A stretch of 6,714 nt of DNA from Bacteroidota bacterium (GTDB taxonomy: Bacteria; Bacteroidota; Bacteroidia; Chitinophagales; Saprospiraceae), in the NCBI GenBank assembly GCA_008501835.1, contig QQUB01000851.1, positions 1 to 6,714 on the forward strand, in the 5' to 3' direction. The position numbers were made by a program, and so were the translations under genes. A model generated the notes under the pieces. That model saw only the letters and a list, made by a program, of their open reading frames with translations. It had not been told where the DNA came from and searched no databases. Shown piece by piece: positions 6,169 to 6,714 of the stretch (its first letter is position 1; each line of letters starts with the position of its first letter).

Positions 6169-6714
6169 TTAAAAAAATATTCCTTCTAATATTCATTTCT
6201 TCCCCAATCTGGGCATTCTCTCAGCAATTGCCGGAACGCAGCGTCTTTGACGAAACTAATTTCCTTTGGAACCCGGCCATGACGGCCCCCTGGGAATTTT
6301 GGGAAATGGGAGCTACCTACCGCCAATCCTGGGTGGGATTTGAAGATGCACCACGGATGGCCTCCATGAATGTTCAATACCCAATGATCAAGGAGAATAT
6401 GGCATTGGGAGGATTTTATATGCATGACGATGTAAGTCCACTTAAGGTCAATGCATTTGCCATGACCTATGCCTACAAACTCCGCATCGGTGGTAAAAGA
6501 AGTAAACAGCAACTCTCCATGGGAATCCTCGGAATGGTCAATCATTATCTGATCAATGGACAAGATGTAGTAGTAAATGATCAAGACAATGAATTACTTC
6601 CCGGCCCGGAAGGCAATCTCCTATCTCCCAATGTTGGCTTTGGACTTTTTTATATCAATAATGCCGGCGCCCAATATGAAACCAGTACATTCTATGCAGG
6701 ACTTGCAGCCAATC
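6156..6714 (+). CDS. PorP/SprF-family type IX secretion system outer-membrane protein (3' partial)
   Basis: The first 186 codons of a PorP/SprF-family protein, open to the window end. The start is forced: a TGA (6150-6152) lies two codons upstream in frame, so ATG 6156 is the only upstream ATG able to include the signal peptide. The N-terminus is M-C-L-C-V, then KKIFLLIFISSPIWAFS with likely cleavage before Q23. The mature part begins QQLPERSVFDETNFLWNPAM, matching the N-P-A region of the family, then YRQSWVGFEDAP, NVQYPMIKENMALGGFYMHD, FAMTYAYKLRI, LSMGILG and NVGFGLFY, a pattern of amphipathic beta strands. From family knowledge these are about 300-residue outer-membrane barrels; SprF is needed to export its type B partner SprB, and PorP is a T9SS component. 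Here the gene lies 102 bp behind a type B cargo gene with no terminator between them, so it is probably the cognate partner. No Shine-Dalgarno sequence and no clear promoter of its own are visible. Confidence 0.88.
   Translation, partial: MCLCVKKIFLLIFISSPIWAFSQQLPERSVFDETNFLWNPAMTAPWEFWEMGATYRQSWVGFEDAPRMASMNVQYPMIKENMALGGFYMHDDVSPLKVNAFAMTYAYKLRIGGKRSKQQLSMGILGMVNHYLINGQDVVVNDQDNELLPGPEGNLLSPNVGFGLFYINNAGAQYETSTFYAGLAAN

Noticed and set aside
5993..6196. Minus-strand open frame of 67 codons across the gene 2-gene 3 gap
   Set aside because: Its product is mostly low-complexity translation of the short tandem repeats (T-L-G-T-L-G), with ends antisense to two well-supported genes.
6186..6584. 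Minus-strand open frame of 132 codons
   Set aside because: It is antisense to the PorP/SprF-family gene, whose + strand frame has a signal peptide and family motifs; the minus frame has neither.

Overview
The window comes from a member of the Bacteroidota that uses the type IX secretion system (T9SS). The best fit is a Saprospiria-like lineage, but this rests only on protein families and style, because no marker gene is present. The evidence is a long SprB-repeat adhesin, both kinds of T9SS C-terminal sorting domain (type A and type B), a PorP/SprF-family outer-membrane protein, starts without Shine-Dalgarno sequences, and a TAnnTTTG-type promoter element. All three genes lie on the + strand and point the same way.

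Layout. (1) Positions 2-4054 hold the 3' part of a very large secreted protein. It has nine tandem SprB-type repeats of 81-83 residues, then a PKD domain, a cohesin-like domain, a carboxypeptidase-regulatory/SdrB-like domain, a dockerin-like module, a second cohesin-like domain and a type A sorting domain. Its start lies outside the window. (2) Positions 4066-4098 form a strong intrinsic terminator, and its last T is also the first base of a Bacteroidota -7 promoter element for the next gene. (3) Positions 4149-6053 hold a complete 634-residue secreted protein: signal peptide, cohesin-like domain, two SprB-like repeats, three Ig/PKD-like domains and a type B (gliding-motility-associated, CHU_C) sorting domain. 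(4) Positions 6054-6155 carry two families of short tandem repeats, a 9-bp GTTCCAAGA array and a CTATGTG array. (5) From 6156 to the window end is the 5' part of a PorP/SprF-family gene, whose start codon lies inside a copy of the CTATGTG repeat.

How the genes may work together. Type B cargo such as SprB is known to need a dedicated PorP/SprF-like partner, usually encoded next to it. Genes 2 and 3 therefore look like a cargo/partner pair, with no terminator between them. Gene 1 carries a type A signal and ends at its own terminator. Its C-terminal cohesin-like domain resembles the N-terminal cohesin-like domain of gene 2, and it also has a dockerin-like module. A cell-surface assembly held together by cohesin-dockerin contacts is therefore plausible, but it is inferred rather than shown. 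No enzyme domain is visible, so adhesion or matrix formation is likelier than polysaccharide breakdown.

The least explained signal is the repeat-filled leader of the PorP/SprF gene. It has several ATG-TGA start-stop pairs, and a change in repeat number could switch the reading frame of the gene.
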